DNA of 64,000 nucleotides from Thalassococcus sp. S3 (GCF_004216475.1 NZ_CP022303.1:744001-808000); one strand, 5' to 3'; numbered from the stretch's first letter, positions 1 through 9,882 are shown. Numbers and translations are program-made. The notes: generated by a model from the letters alone, not told the origin.

Positions 1-289
1 CGCGGTAGCGTGCGGCGCCATCGCGGATCGTGTCGAGATGGTTGGTCTCGTGCAGGTTGCCAAAGACAAAGGTCCAGCGGCCCGGCCCGCGCAGCGCGAT
101 CGTGCAACCCTGCGAGCAGTTGGAGAGGCATTCCACTTCGGTCAGCCGGATCCCTTCGGGCAGACCGGTCTCGCTCAGCTCGCGGTGAAGAGCGGCGCCG
201 GGGCGGACGGCATCGTCGCCCACCTCCTGTCCGCGTCGGCATTTCGTACAGATCAGCAATTCGGTTGCTGGCACCGTTTCGTCACGCAT
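1..289 (-). CDS. DUF1636 family putative metal-binding protein (C-terminus off window)
   Basis: This minus-strand reading frame starts at ATG 289 and runs off the left edge, so about 96 residues are visible. The protein has a Cys-X2-Cys pair at residues 14 and 17 and further cysteines at 54, 58 and 62 (spacing C-X3-C-X3-C). That arrangement is typical of DUF1636 proteins, small ferredoxin-like predicted metal binders often found near cobalamin genes. An in-frame ATG five codons upstream (304) is an alternative start; neither has a strong Shine-Dalgarno. A cobalamin riboswitch lies about 90 bp upstream on the same strand, so expression is probably repressed by B12. The family function is not established; a part in cobalt or corrin metabolism is inferred from context only. 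Confidence 0.8.
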   Translation of the reverse strand, partial: MRDETVPATELLICTKCRRGQEVGDDAVRPGAALHRELSETGLPEGIRLTEVECLSNCSQGCTIALRGPGRWTFVFGNLHETNHLDTIRDGAARYR

Positions 290-379
290 GTTTTTCAGTC
301 CCATCAGCAATGGGACGAAGGTCAGATGGCGGGGGGCAGCATCGCTCCCGACACCCGGAACACCCCGTCCGGTTACGTC

Positions 380-572
380 CATATGCGCTGGCAGGTCTCC
401 CGGCTTGCGGATGTCAGAGCGGGGCTCTGGCGGTTGTCCAACCTTCCCGGCGCGCGGGCCAGTGGCTTTGGACGACCTCTCCGGTCACGGTCGCGGGGGC
501 GGCTGTGCTGGGCCGGTTTGCGGCCAGCCTGCACATTCCCTTTTCACCCGTCAGACGACGGGCACCAGCTTT
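380..572 (-). promoter_or_regulatory. Cobalamin (B12) riboswitch
   Basis: Read on the minus strand, this stretch carries the conserved blocks of the cobalamin riboswitch in the right order: GGTGCC, GGTGAAAAGGGAA, CCGCCCCCGCGACCGTGA, the B12-box core GCCACTG, then CGGGAAGG, and finally GCCGGGAGACCTGCC. It sits between the stop of the adaptor gene (659) and the start of the DUF1636 gene (289), pointing at the latter. The family binds adenosylcobalamin or related corrinoids and usually shuts down downstream expression. The exact ends are approximate. Confidence 0.93.
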
Positions 573-658
573 GCGAACAGGCGCGCGCGGGGCGCATTTG
601 TCAAGAGCGGTTCGGTCGCATTCGCGCAGGTCGGAGTGTTTTTCAGCGCGTGTCGGCC

Positions 659-1903
659 CTAGTTCAACGTGCGTTGTGCGACCCGCGCGCCGTCTTCCAG
701 CCCGGCGGACGGGTAGAGAACGACCTGCATGCCCTCTGGCAGGTCGCTCAACAGCTCCGCCTCGATCCCGTTGTTCCGGCCAATCTCGACAATCCGGCGT
801 TGCGCGGTGCCGTTCTCGGCCACGAAGACGGCCCAGTCCGTGCCGGTCCGAAAAAGCGCGCTGGCCGGGACGATCAGCGTATCCTCAGCCTGCCAGACGA
901 CGATTTGCGCCTCGACGCGAAAGCCGTGGCCCAGGCCATCGAAGGTGTCGGGATCGCTGGTGAACTGGATCACGGTGTTCACCCGCTGCTCCTCGACCCC
1001 CAAGGCGGAGAATTCGGTCACGCCGAACGGGTCGATGCGGGAGACCTCTCCATCCAGCACATCGGCACCGCCCCAATCCTCGATCCGCACCGGATCTCCG
1101 ACGGAGACCTGCACGGCGTCGGTCGAGAGCAGATCGACCACGATCTCAAGGTCCCCGCGCACATCTCCGATCTCGATCACCGGGGCGCCAGCGGGCAGGG
1201 TGGTTTCGGATTGCTGGATGACCTGCAGGACCCGCCCGCTGGCCGGGGCCACAAGCGGGATGTCATCGTTGCGCGCCCCATCGAGTGCGGCGGCCAGCCC
1301 CATGTCGTCAAAGCTGATCAATTCGGCCTGCGCGTTGGCCAGATCGGCCTGCCGCATGGCAATGGCGGCCTCGGCGGTCTCAACCTCTGCGGCGGAGACG
1401 CGGAAGGTGCGCTTGGCCTGATCAAGCGCGGCGGCGCTAGCAATCTCGCGTTCGGCCAGACGACGGGTGCGGTCAAGCTCCGATTCTGCGAGGTCCCGGC
1501 TTGCAACGGCTGCGTTCAGGTCAGCGCGTGCAACCAGCAACGCGGCCTGCGCGGCGTTGACGGCGGCCCGCGCCTGTTCGCGGGTGCGCACGTCAAGGGC
1601 GGCCGGATTGGTCGGCAGCATATGGGCCACGATGGTCTGTCCGCGCTCGACCGGATCGCCGGGTTCCAGTTCCACGCGCTGCAGGCGTCCGGCGAGCGGC
1701 GTGGAAACGATGTAGGTGTCGCGCACACGTGTGCGCCCCTCTTCGGCGATGGTGACCTGCATCGCGCCCCGGCGCACCTCACCCAGATCCACAAGGGTCG
1801 GGCGGGGCCAGAAGGCCGCGGCGAGCCCCCCACCCACTAACAAAAGCGCCAGGGCGGTCAGGATCAGGCGGCTGCGTTTCTTTGCATGGGCCATGCGGGT
1901 CAC
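659..1903 (-). CDS. Periplasmic adaptor subunit of an ABC efflux system (HlyD/MacA type)
   Basis: A protein of about 411-414 residues with a basic N-terminus, one membrane anchor (residues about 12-30), a long coiled-coil hairpin (about 110-200, rich in Ala, Glu and Arg) flanked by biotinyl-lipoyl-like halves, and a C-terminal beta-barrel. This is the membrane-fusion-protein plan that links an inner-membrane exporter to the outer membrane. GTG 1903 overlaps the permease stop as GTGA; ATG 1894 in the same frame is an equally plausible start. It is the third gene of an ATPase-permease-adaptor operon, which points to a MacAB/DevBCA-like exporter rather than an RND pump. The substrate cannot be read from the sequence. 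Confidence 0.85.
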   Translation of the reverse strand: MTRMAHAKKRSRLILTALALLLVGGGLAAAFWPRPTLVDLGEVRRGAMQVTIAEEGRTRVRDTYIVSTPLAGRLQRVELEPGDPVERGQTIVAHMLPTNPAALDVRTREQARAAVNAAQAALLVARADLNAAVASRDLAESELDRTRRLAEREIASAAALDQAKRTFRVSAAEVETAEAAIAMRQADLANAQAELISFDDMGLAAALDGARNDDIPLVAPASGRVLQVIQQSETTLPAGAPVIEIGDVRGDLEIVVDLLSTDAVQVSVGDPVRIEDWGGADVLDGEVSRIDPFGVTEFSALGVEEQRVNTVIQFTSDPDTFDGLGHGFRVEAQIVVWQAEDTLIVPASALFRTGTDWAVFVAENGTAQRRIVEIGRNNGIEAELLSDLPEGMQVVLYPSAGLEDGARVAQRTLN

Positions 1904-4263
1904 TCTTTGGTTTTCAGGGCAAGGACAAGTTCGGTGCGGTCGATGTCACGCTTGACCAGCAGACCGGAGGCGACGGCTGCGCCGATCACGACAAGAGCGG
2001 CCACGCCATAGCTTTCGGGATCGAAAAAGGCGGGTACGCTGTAAAGCTCGGATGAGAAGCCCTCGGCGACGACAAAGGACAGATAATACCCCATCACGCT
2101 GCCCAAAGGCAGCGCGATCAGGGTAACGATGGCCAGTTCGCCCAGAAGGACGAAGGCGGCTTCGCCCTTGGTGAAGCCGATCACCCGCAGGCTTGCTAGA
2201 TCGCGGGCCCGTTCGGCAAAGGCGATGCGGGCGGCGTTGTAGACGATGCCGAAGGTAATGACGAATGCGATGGTGCCCATCACGTAGCGGATCGCGCCGG
2301 CCCCCGATTCAGTGAGCCTTTGAAAGGCCACCTCGGCATCGGATTTTAGGCTGACGCCCGCCACCGTCGGCATGTCCTTGAGCGCGGCATAGATCGGGCG
2401 GGCCTCGGCCTCGTCAATGGCCAGGTAGGCGCCGGAGACCCGGTTGGGTTCCCGCAGCGCGCGGTTCAGCGCCTCGATCTCCATATAGGCCGGGGCGCCC
2501 AACAGGCTGTCGGCCACGGCGGCAACGGGCAGTTCCAGAAGCGGCTGGCGGCCTTCGCGGACATCCACGGTCAGGATCTCGCCTGGCCCGATTTGAAGCT
2601 TGTTGGCCAGTGTGGTCGACAGAACGATGCCGTCCTCGCGCATCTCGATCGGCACGACATTCCGGTCCAGCGCGCGGTTCAGTTCGGCCTGCCGGGGCAT
2701 GCCGTTGATCGCGCCGCGATGTTCCAGAAGGCCGTTGCTCAGGATCGCCGGCACGACCCGGATCGGCTCGACCTGATGCACGCCGGGCATGCGCTGCAAT
2801 TCGAAGATCGTCTTGTCGGACACGGCGTGGGTAAAGCTGACCATGATGTCGCTGCGGTCCACCGTGTTGAAGGTTTGATCGAAGGTGCGGTCAAAGCCTG
2901 CATAGATGGTCAGCATCGCCACACTAAGCGCCATGCCGCTGGCGATCCCGACCACGGCGCCAGCCATGCGCATCGGCTGCCGCGTCATGCGGCGCAGGAC
3001 CATCCGGCTGGGTTGGTCGAGCCATTGGCTGAGCATCTGGCCGACCCCCCGCAGCCGGCTGAAATCGGGCGGGGCAGGGGGTCGCATCGCCGCCGCAGGG
3101 GTCAGGGCGAAGACACTGCGCAGCACCAGAATCCCTCCGGCAGATGCGGCGGCCACGCTGACACCGACGCCGGTGACGAAGGATTGCGGATCCAGACGGA
3201 AGACGAGGAATGGAAACTTGAAATACTGCGTGTAGAGATTGATCAGCGCGCGCCCCCAATAGATCCCCAGGGCCGAGCCCAGCACCGCGCCGCCCAGGGC
3301 GATGATCAGCACCAGCTTGAGGTACTGGGCGCCCACTTCCATGTCGGTATAGCCAAAGGCTTTCATCAGCCCGATCTCTTCGCGCTCGGACTGCACCATG
3401 CGGGACGTGACGATGTAGAGAAGGAAAGCCGCCACCGCGAGAAAGACGGGCGGGATCCCCGCGGCGGAGGTGCGCAGCCCGGCGATCTCCTCGTTCAGAA
3501 AGGTGTTCGACAGTTGGTCGGCGAGCGGGTAGGCGCCGGTTCCGCCATAAGGGTCGAGCAGTCGGTCCACCGCGTCCTGAACGGCGGCTTCGTTGGCGCT
3601 GCGCGACAGCGACAGGATCGCCTCGTTGAACGCGCCGTCCATGTCATAGGCCGCAGCCAGAGCCGATTGGCTCATCCAGATCACGCCAAAGCGGGCATCG
3701 TCCGGTATCAACTCCCCGGGCGCGGTTGTGTAGATGAACTCCGGCGATTTCACCAGGCCCACGATCTGGAAGGTGCGGCGTGCGCCGTTCATTGTCGCGG
3801 CCATCTCGTCTCCGGGGGCGAGGCCATGTGCCAGAGCGAAGGAATCGAGCAGCAGGATGTCGTCACTGCGCACCGGGCCCAGCATGCGGCCATCGGTGAG
3901 AACCAGCGCGTTCAGGCCCGGCTCCCGCAGGTCGGGAAGGGAGATGGCCCTGGCTTGCACCGGCACGTCGAGCGCGGGCAGGTCGATCAGCGCCTCCCCG
4001 GTGACGCGCCCCTCGACAGTCGAGACACCGGGGATCGCCGCCAGCTCGGGCAAAAGATGTTCGGGCGCGCGGGTGACCGGGGCGAACACATCGGCGAGCC
4101 GGTACCGGTCGTAATAGGCATCGCGCGTCTCTTCCAGAGAGGCGACGAGGCCGGTCATCATCACCAGCATGGCGACGCCCATGCCGATCACCACCGCAAT
4201 GGCAAGTGCTTGCCCTTTCATGCGCCAGAGGTCGCGGAACAGTTTGCGATCCAGCGGACTCAC
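1900..4263 (-). CDS. ABC transporter permease, tandem FtsX domains
   Basis: A 787-residue inner-membrane protein. It has an N-terminal membrane helix at about residues 13-37, a periplasmic MacB-like domain, an FtsX core with three helices near the middle (one begins [16 protein letters not shown]), a second helix plus periplasmic domain, and a second FtsX core at the C-terminus. This tandem layout of about 800 residues is usual for permeases of lipoprotein or antimicrobial-peptide-type exporters. The start is taken as GTG 4263, which overlaps the ATPase stop as GTGA; the open frame continues upstream, but that extension is only the mirror of the ATPase gene. It is coupled on both sides, to the ATPase upstream and the adaptor downstream. 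Confidence 0.88.
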   Translation of the reverse strand: MSPLDRKLFRDLWRMKGQALAIAVVIGMGVAMLVMMTGLVASLEETRDAYYDRYRLADVFAPVTRAPEHLLPELAAIPGVSTVEGRVTGEALIDLPALDVPVQARAISLPDLREPGLNALVLTDGRMLGPVRSDDILLLDSFALAHGLAPGDEMAATMNGARRTFQIVGLVKSPEFIYTTAPGELIPDDARFGVIWMSQSALAAAYDMDGAFNEAILSLSRSANEAAVQDAVDRLLDPYGGTGAYPLADQLSNTFLNEEIAGLRTSAAGIPPVFLAVAAFLLYIVTSRMVQSEREEIGLMKAFGYTDMEVGAQYLKLVLIIALGGAVLGSALGIYWGRALINLYTQYFKFPFLVFRLDPQSFVTGVGVSVAAASAGGILVLRSVFALTPAAAMRPPAPPDFSRLRGVGQMLSQWLDQPSRMVLRRMTRQPMRMAGAVVGIASGMALSVAMLTIYAGFDRTFDQTFNTVDRSDIMVSFTHAVSDKTIFELQRMPGVHQVEPIRVVPAILSNGLLEHRGAINGMPRQAELNRALDRNVVPIEMREDGIVLSTTLANKLQIGPGEILTVDVREGRQPLLELPVAAVADSLLGAPAYMEIEALNRALREPNRVSGAYLAIDEAEARPIYAALKDMPTVAGVSLKSDAEVAFQRLTESGAGAIRYVMGTIAFVITFGIVYNAARIAFAERARDLASLRVIGFTKGEAAFVLLGELAIVTLIALPLGSVMGYYLSFVVAEGFSSELYSVPAFFDPESYGVAALVVIGAAVASGLLVKRDIDRTELVLALKTKE

Positions 4264-4979
4264 CAGGCGATATCCTCTGGGCTCTTTTTCGTCTCGTTGA
4301 TCACGACCTCCCGGATCGCGCCATCGGCGAAATGGATCACCCTGTCGGCCATGTCGGCAGTGCTGGCGGCATGGGTGACCATCAGGATGGTCGAGCCCAG
4401 TCTTTCGTTCACATCCTTCAGGACCGACAGCACAGCGCGGCCCGTCTTGCTGTCCAGAGCGCCCGTGGGTTCGTCGCAAAACAGCACTTCGGGCTGCTTG
4501 GCGATTGCGCGGGCGATGGCGACGCGCTGTTGTTCCCCTCCGGAAAGCTGGGCGGGGAAGTGGTCGGCTCTCGGACCCAGACCGACGAGAGACAGGGCTT
4601 CGTCAGGGTCCATCGGATGACGCGCGATTTCTGTGACCAGCTCGACGTTTTCATGGGCGGTCAGGCTGGGCATGAGGTTGTAGAACTGAAAAACAAAGCC
4701 GACATGGTCGCGCCGGTATCGCGTCAGTTGCGCGTCGGTCATCGCTGTCAGGTTCTGATCTTCGAAGAAGGCCGTGCCTTCGGTGGCCCGATCCAACCCT
4801 CCGATGATGTTGAGCAAGGTGGATTTACCCGATCCCGAAGGCCCAAGCAGCACGACAATTTCGCCCTTTGGGATCTCAAGATCGACCCCACGCAGCGCAT
4901 GTACTGCGGATCGACCGCTGCCATAGACCTTTGTCAGCCCCTTCGTTGTGAATGCTGGCAACTTTGAACCGGTGTTCAC
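4260..4979 (-). CDS. ABC transporter ATP-binding protein (MacB/LolD family)
   Basis: A 239-residue nucleotide-binding subunit that powers the FtsX permease. Visible motifs are Walker [11 protein letters not shown]-loop [10 protein letters not shown], signature [14 protein letters not shown], Walker [13 protein letters not shown] and the switch His in LMVTHAA. The DEPTGALD motif is characteristic of the MacB/LolD/FtsE group. The start is chosen as GTG 4979 because AGGA sits five to six bases upstream; an in-frame TTG at 4997 has no such site. It is the first gene of a three-gene operon, with its stop overlapping the permease start. It could export a peptide, lipid or lipoprotein; nothing here decides which. 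Confidence 0.9.
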   Translation of the reverse strand: MNTGSKLPAFTTKGLTKVYGSGRSAVHALRGVDLEIPKGEIVVLLGPSGSGKSTLLNIIGGLDRATEGTAFFEDQNLTAMTDAQLTRYRRDHVGFVFQFYNLMPSLTAHENVELVTEIARHPMDPDEALSLVGLGPRADHFPAQLSGGEQQRVAIARAIAKQPEVLFCDEPTGALDSKTGRAVLSVLKDVNERLGSTILMVTHAASTADMADRVIHFADGAIREVVINETKKSPEDIAW

Positions 4980-5378
4980 GGCAATCCTGTCGTTCAAGTT
5001 TCAGTGAAGCCCAGAATGGGAGATGAGGATCAACCCGCAGTGCTTCAAGACGGGTGCGGCAAAGGCCTGACGCAGCGGAATTTTTTAGACACGTGTTTAG
5101 GAGGCGGCCGGGAAGACTCTGATGACATCCATCAGATGCAATATCGGTCCAGACTTTGGGATCGAGACGGTTTGTATCAGGCAGGTCTTGCCGGTTCTGC
5201 GTCACCATGTGTGAAGCCTGCCGTGGCTGGATATTTGCAGGCCGTTACAATTCGTAAGAATTGGGAAAAGATCACGAAAAAGTTGATCGCGACCGTGTGC
5301 GTCACGTTTGATGCGGCAGAGAATCGCTCAAGCGATCACGTGCCGGCCAATGCGAGCCGGTATGGGGAGGAGGACAAT
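4980..5378. other. Divergent intergenic region with a short palindrome
   Basis: About 400 bases separate the divergent ABC-exporter and acyl-CoA-ligase operons. I see no convincing gene. The one clear structure is a perfect inverted repeat CAATTC-GTAA-GAATTG at 5248-5263, about 120 bases before the ligase start, which could be a regulator-binding site for one or both operons. No terminator or RNA gene was recognised. Confidence 0.4.
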
Positions 5379-7349
5379 TTGGCCCAGACGCAGACCGGCG
5401 CCGGTGGAGTGCAATCCATTCCGGCGCTCCTTCACCGTAATGCGACCCAACATGCCGGTTCACCGGCATATCGGGAAAAGGAATTCGGCATCTGGCAGAC
5501 CTGGAGCTGGGCCGAGACCGAGAAAGAGATCGAGGCGCTGGCGCTGGGCCTGATCAATCTGGGTGTGAATGAGGGCGACTTCATCGCCATCATCGGGCGC
5601 AACCGTCCGTATCTCTATTGGTCGATGGTCGCCGCGCAATCGGTGGGTGCCGTCCCCGTGCCGCTTTATCAGGACGCGGTCGCCGAGGAGATGGCCTATG
5701 TGCTGGGCCATTGCGGTGCGCGGTTTGTCATCGCCGGTGATCAGGAGCAGGTGGACAAGGTGATCGAAGTGCAGGACGAGCTGCACCAGTTCGAACACAT
5801 GATCTATCTCGACCCGCGCGGTTTGCGGAAATACGACCATGCCCGGCTGCACCAGTTTTCCCATGTGCAGGATCAGGGGCGCGCCGCCTATGATGAATTC
5901 ATGCCGGAGCTGCAAAAGCGGCGGGAGAAGCTGGATTACGACAGCACCTGCGTGATGCTTTACACCTCGGGTACGACGGGCAAGCCCAAGGGTGTGGTCC
6001 TGTCGAACCGCAATGTGATCGAGACGGCGAAGTCATCCTCGGAATTCGACCATCTGAAAGTCGATGACGAGATCCTGGCCTATCTGCCGATGGCGTGGGT
6101 CGGTGATTTCATCTTTTCCATCGGTCAGGCCTACTGGAGCGGGTTCTGTGTGAATTGCCCGGAAAGCGCGGATACGATGATGACCGATCTGCGCGAGATC
6201 GGTCCGACGTATTATTTCGCGCCGCCGCGGGTTTTTGAGACGCAACTGACAAATGTGATGATCCGCATGGAAGATGCGGGACGGTTCAAGAAATGGCTCT
6301 TTGATCGCTACATGGCCGTCGCACGCCGTGTGGGGCCTGCCATCCTGGACGGTAAATCGGTGGGGTTCAGGGATCGTCTTGCCTATGCGCTGGGCAACCT
6401 CTTTGTCTACGGACCGCTGAAGAACACGCTGGGGTTCAGCCGCGTGCGCGTGGGGTATACCGCGGGCGAGGCGATCGGGCCTGAGATCTTCGATTTCTAC
6501 CGATCGCTGGGGATCAACCTGAAACAGCTTTACGGGCAGACGGAGGCCACGGTCTTCATCACCGCGCAGCCGGATGGAGAGGTGCGGTCCGACACCGTGG
6601 GCGTGCCCTCCCCCGGGGTGGAGTTGCGCATCGCGGAGAACGGCGAGGTGTTCTACCGCTCACCGGGTGTCTTCGTGGAGTATTACAAGAACGCCGAAAG
6701 CACCGCAGGCACCAAGGATGCCGAGGGCTGGGTCGCCACGGGCGATGCGGGCTTTATCGAGGAGGGCTCGGGCCATTTGCGGATCATCGACCGGGCCAAG
6801 GATGTGGGCAAGATGGCCGATGGCAGCCTCTTTGCGCCGAAATATGTCGAGAACAAGTTGAAGTTCTTTCCCAACATTCTGGAGGCGGTGGTCTTCGGGA
6901 ACGGGCGCAGCGAATGCACGGCGTTCATCAATATTGACCTGACGGCGGTGGGCAACTGGGCGGAGCGGAACAATATCGCTTACGCCTCTTACCAGGAGCT
7001 GGCGGGGCATCCGCAGGTGATGGACACGATCCAGGCCCACGTGGAGGAGGTGAACCGCTCGGTCGCGGAAGACGAGATGCTCTCGGGCTGCCAGGTGTAT
7101 CGCTTTGTGGTGCTGCACAAGGAGCTGGATGCGGATGACGGGGAGCTGACACGCACGCGGAAGGTGCGCCGCCGGATCATTGAGGAAAAGTTCGGAGATA
7201 TCATCACGGCACTTTATGACGGGTCGTCGCAGGTGAGTACGACGACGGAAGTGACCTATGAAGACGGGCGCAAGGGGTCGATCAGTGCGACGCTGGAGAT
7301 CCGGAATGCGGCGGTCAATTCGGTGCCGCAGAGGATGGCAGCGGAATGA
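5379..7349 (+). CDS. AMP-dependent long-chain acyl-CoA synthetase/ligase
   Basis: A 656-residue adenylate-forming enzyme that activates a carboxylic acid with ATP and joins it to CoA. Seen directly are the P-loop motif YTSGTTGKPKG (about residue 193), the motif YGQTEA in the middle, and a GDAGF-type motif before a C-terminal half ending in a DGELTRTRKVRR region, as in FadD15/long-chain synthetases. The start is taken as TTG 5379 because a strong GGGAGGAGGA site lies just upstream; the open frame continues further 5' without one. It heads a Liv-type transporter operon and would trap the imported acid as a CoA thioester. Length and motifs favour a long or medium acyl chain, but an aromatic acid is possible. 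Confidence 0.9.
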   Translation: MAQTQTGAGGVQSIPALLHRNATQHAGSPAYREKEFGIWQTWSWAETEKEIEALALGLINLGVNEGDFIAIIGRNRPYLYWSMVAAQSVGAVPVPLYQDAVAEEMAYVLGHCGARFVIAGDQEQVDKVIEVQDELHQFEHMIYLDPRGLRKYDHARLHQFSHVQDQGRAAYDEFMPELQKRREKLDYDSTCVMLYTSGTTGKPKGVVLSNRNVIETAKSSSEFDHLKVDDEILAYLPMAWVGDFIFSIGQAYWSGFCVNCPESADTMMTDLREIGPTYYFAPPRVFETQLTNVMIRMEDAGRFKKWLFDRYMAVARRVGPAILDGKSVGFRDRLAYALGNLFVYGPLKNTLGFSRVRVGYTAGEAIGPEIFDFYRSLGINLKQLYGQTEATVFITAQPDGEVRSDTVGVPSPGVELRIAENGEVFYRSPGVFVEYYKNAESTAGTKDAEGWVATGDAGFIEEGSGHLRIIDRAKDVGKMADGSLFAPKYVENKLKFFPNILEAVVFGNGRSECTAFINIDLTAVGNWAERNNIAYASYQELAGHPQVMDTIQAHVEEVNRSVAEDEMLSGCQVYRFVVLHKELDADDGELTRTRKVRRRIIEEKFGDIITALYDGSSQVSTTTEVTYEDGRKGSISATLEIRNAAVNSVPQRMAAE

Positions 7350-7443
7350 TGGGACGACGCTCGGCTGCGCCATCGCCCCGCCCACCATCCCGTGGGCACA
7401 CCGTGCCAAACGGGTGTTTTGAGATGAGAGAGGGCTGGACCTG

Positions 7444-8262
7444 ATGCTGGATCAGACCGAAAGCTACACCACGGCCGACGGCCGCCAGATCGGCGGCGTG
7501 GTGATGGAGATGAAAAACATCACGCTACGCTTTGGCGGGGTGGTGGCGATCAAGGATATCTCGTTCGACATTCGAGAGGGGGAGATCCGGGCGATCATCG
7601 GACCCAACGGGGCGGGCAAATCCTCGATGCTGAATGTCATCAGCGGGTTTTATAACCCGCAAGAGGGCGAGGTCTGGTTTCGGGGCGAGAGGCGTCCGCC
7701 GATGCGCCCCTACGAAGTGGCACGGCAGGGGATCGCGCGGACGTTTCAGAACATCGCCTTGTTCGAGGGCATGAGCGTTCTGGACAATGTCATGACCGGG
7801 CGGTTGACGCAGATGAAGGCAAGCATCTTCGAGCAAGCGATTTGGTGGGGCAAGGCGGAGCGGGAAGAGGTCGAGAACCGCGAGAGAGCGGAGCGGGTTA
7901 TCGACTTTCTGGAGATCCAGCATATCCGCAAGACGCCGGTCTCGCGATTGCCTTATGGATTGAAGAAGCGGGTCGAACTGGCCCGCGCGTTGGTCGCGGA
8001 GCCGAAGCTGTTGCTGCTGGATGAGCCGATGGCGGGCATGAATGTCGAAGAGAAGGAGGACATGAGCCGCTTCATCCTCGACGTGAATGACGAATTCGGG
8101 ACCACCATTGCGCTGATCGAACATGACATGGGCGTGGTGATGGACCTGTCGGACCGGGTTGTTGTGATGGACTACGGCAAGAAGATCGGCGATGGCACGC
8201 CGGATGAGGTACGCGGAAATCAAGCGGTGATCGATGCCTATCTGGGCGTATCGCATGATTAG
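7444..8262 (+). CDS. Branched-chain-type ABC transporter ATP-binding protein (LivG-like)
   Basis: A 272-residue ATPase of the LivG type. Motifs are Walker A GPNGAGKSS, a Q-loop in RTFQNIALFEG, a degenerate signature LPYGLKKRVELARAL, Walker B LLLLDEPMAGM and the switch His in IEHDMG. The altered signature (no LSGGQ) is normal for LivG. It follows the acyl-CoA ligase after a 94-bp gap and overlaps the next gene by 8 bp. With the LivH, LivM, LivF and binding-protein genes below it forms one complete importer of the hydrophobic amino acid (HAAT) family. Confidence 0.93.
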   Translation: MLDQTESYTTADGRQIGGVVMEMKNITLRFGGVVAIKDISFDIREGEIRAIIGPNGAGKSSMLNVISGFYNPQEGEVWFRGERRPPMRPYEVARQGIARTFQNIALFEGMSVLDNVMTGRLTQMKASIFEQAIWWGKAEREEVENRERAERVIDFLEIQHIRKTPVSRLPYGLKKRVELARALVAEPKLLLLDEPMAGMNVEEKEDMSRFILDVNDEFGTTIALIEHDMGVVMDLSDRVVVMDYGKKIGDGTPDEVRGNQAVIDAYLGVSHD

Positions 8263-8845
8263 ACTTGCGGCGATCCTTCTGGCTGTTGCCTTCGCCTTGC
8301 CGTTGCGCACTGCGGAACCTCGCCTCTGCGATGGTTCTGTGCCGGCCCTGGCCGGGGCCTGTGATGTGATCGAGACGTACTGCCTGCCCTATCTGGAAGA
8401 TCCGACGACGTTGAAGCCGGACGATCTGAAACCTGTTCCGCGCTACCTTGTGCGGCATTTCGAGGGGCAGTTGTCGACCTATCTGCTCGGCTACCGTGTG
8501 GCGGAGGGCTATGACAAGACAGCCGTGCTTTACATGTTTGATGAGCCGGCCTGCGAGATCGTTACCTTTGACGTTGGCTATGCCGAGCTGCTGCATGCCT
8601 ATGAGGACTGGCGCGCCGGACCGGGCCGGACGTTCGCGGCGACGGGGGAATTCGAGCCTGTGTCACGACTGACGATGGATCGCGCCTATGCGGCGACGTT
8701 TCTGGCCGCGCCGCGACAGGACGGGAGGGTGACGGAGATCACCTTTAACTGGAACCTGAGCTTTGCGGGGGTCACGCGTTTGCGCCTGTCCTACCAGCCC
8801 CTGCGCGACCATACCCGTGATCTGATGCAAAGGGAGATGAAGTGA
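8255..8845 (+). CDS. Secreted protein of unknown function inside the transporter operon
   Basis: A 196-residue protein that I do not recognise. The N-terminus (MIRLAAILLAVAFALPLRT) looks like a signal peptide, and the mature part has four cysteines (near residues 26, 36, 42 and 98), so periplasmic disulfides are likely. The start ATG 8255 overlaps the LivG-like gene by 8 bp, and the stop TGA overlaps the ATG of the LivH-like gene. It is therefore translated in step with the transporter and made in similar amounts. It could be an accessory component of uptake, but that rests on position alone. Confidence 0.7.
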   Translation: MIRLAAILLAVAFALPLRTAEPRLCDGSVPALAGACDVIETYCLPYLEDPTTLKPDDLKPVPRYLVRHFEGQLSTYLLGYRVAEGYDKTAVLYMFDEPACEIVTFDVGYAELLHAYEDWRAGPGRTFAATGEFEPVSRLTMDRAYAATFLAAPRQDGRVTEITFNWNLSFAGVTRLRLSYQPLRDHTRDLMQREMK

Positions 8846-9831
8846 TGCCCGAACAGCTGATTTTCGGAATGGAGGTGTTCCTGAACGGCCTGATGGCGGG
8901 GGTGCTTTATGCGCTTGTCGCGCTTGGGTTCGTGCTGATCTTCAAGGCGTCGGGTATTTTCAATTTCGCCCAGGGTGTTATGGCGCTTTTTGCGGCGATG
9001 ACGCTGGTGGGGATCATGAACGGGCAGGTGCCGTTTTCGCATCTGATCAACGCGATTTTCGGGACGCACATTCATTACTTTGGCTGGAATGTACCGGCCT
9101 TGGCGGCGATCCTGCTGACAGCGGCGGTGATGGTGCTGCTGGCCTGGATGGTGCAAAGGTTCATCTTTCGCCATCTCGTAGGGCAGGAGCCGATTATCCT
9201 GTTCATGGCCACGATCGGGCTGGCCTATCTGCTGGAAGGCGTAAGCGACCTGATGTGGGGCTCGGAGATCAAGCGGCTGGATGTGGGCCTGCCGCAGGGG
9301 ATCAACGAGACCATCGACGCGGTGACATTCGAGATGTTCGGCTACGGCTTTTTCATCGACAACCTGGATATCGTGGCGACGATCATTGCGGCGGTTCTGG
9401 TGACGGCGCTGGTTCTCTTCTCGCAATACACCAAGCAAGGGCGCGCGATGCGGGCGGTGGCGGACGACCATCAGGCCGCGCTTTCCGTGGGCGTGTCGCT
9501 GAATTTCATCTGGATCCTTGTCTGGTCGGTTGCAGGCTTTGTGGCTTTGGTTGCGGGGATCATGTGGGGGGCGAAATCGGGGGTTCAGTTTTCGCTGTCG
9601 CTGATCGCGCTGAAGGCGCTGCCTGTGCTGATGCTGGGCGGGTTCACGTCGATCCCCGGGGCCATCGTGGGTGGTCTGATCATCGGGGTGGGGGAGAAGC
9701 TCTTTGAGTTTGCGTTGGGGCCTGCACTTGGCGGCGCGACAGAGAATTGGTTCGCCTATGTGCTGGCGCTGTTGTTCCTGGTGTTCCGTCCGCAAGGGCT
9801 CTTTGGGGAGAAGATCATTGAGCGGGTGTGA
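8845..9831 (+). CDS. Branched-chain-type ABC transporter permease (LivH-like)
   Basis: A 328-residue inner-membrane permease of the LivH family with about eight hydrophobic segments. Family features are an N-terminal GLMAGVLYALVALGFVLIFK segment, the FNFAQG motif, and a conserved GRAMRAVADDHQAA cytoplasmic loop that contacts the ATPase. ATG 8845 overlaps the previous stop (TGATG); a GTG three bases earlier is the only close alternative. It pairs with the LivM-like permease, from which a stem-loop-bearing gap of about 105 bp separates it. Confidence 0.93.
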   Translation: MPEQLIFGMEVFLNGLMAGVLYALVALGFVLIFKASGIFNFAQGVMALFAAMTLVGIMNGQVPFSHLINAIFGTHIHYFGWNVPALAAILLTAAVMVLLAWMVQRFIFRHLVGQEPIILFMATIGLAYLLEGVSDLMWGSEIKRLDVGLPQGINETIDAVTFEMFGYGFFIDNLDIVATIIAAVLVTALVLFSQYTKQGRAMRAVADDHQAALSVGVSLNFIWILVWSVAGFVALVAGIMWGAKSGVQFSLSLIALKALPVLMLGGFTSIPGAIVGGLIIGVGEKLFEFALGPALGGATENWFAYVLALLFLVFRPQGLFGEKIIERV

Positions 9832-9842
9832 CCGGGTCCGGA

Positions 9843-9882
9843 TGGGCGACCGCGTGTCGCTGCGCGCCACGACACCCGCCCA
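9843..9882. repeat. Intercistronic stem-loop between the two permease genes
   Basis: Nested complementary arms TGGGCG (9843-9848)/CGCCCA (9877-9882) and GTGTCG (9854-9859)/CGACAC (9870-9875) can fold into one hairpin in the only long gap between the two Liv permease genes. There is no T-run, so it is more likely an mRNA-stability or processing element than a terminator. Confidence 0.5.

Noticed and set aside
38..1840. A 600-codon plus-strand frame over the adaptor gene and riboswitch
   Set aside because: It lies opposite a clear HlyD-like adaptor and a cobalamin riboswitch and has no recognisable protein features.
4264..4479. Extension of the FtsX permease upstream of GTG 4263
   Set aside because: It overlaps the ATPase gene on the same strand in another frame and has no membrane or domain features; the GTGA overlap is the natural start.
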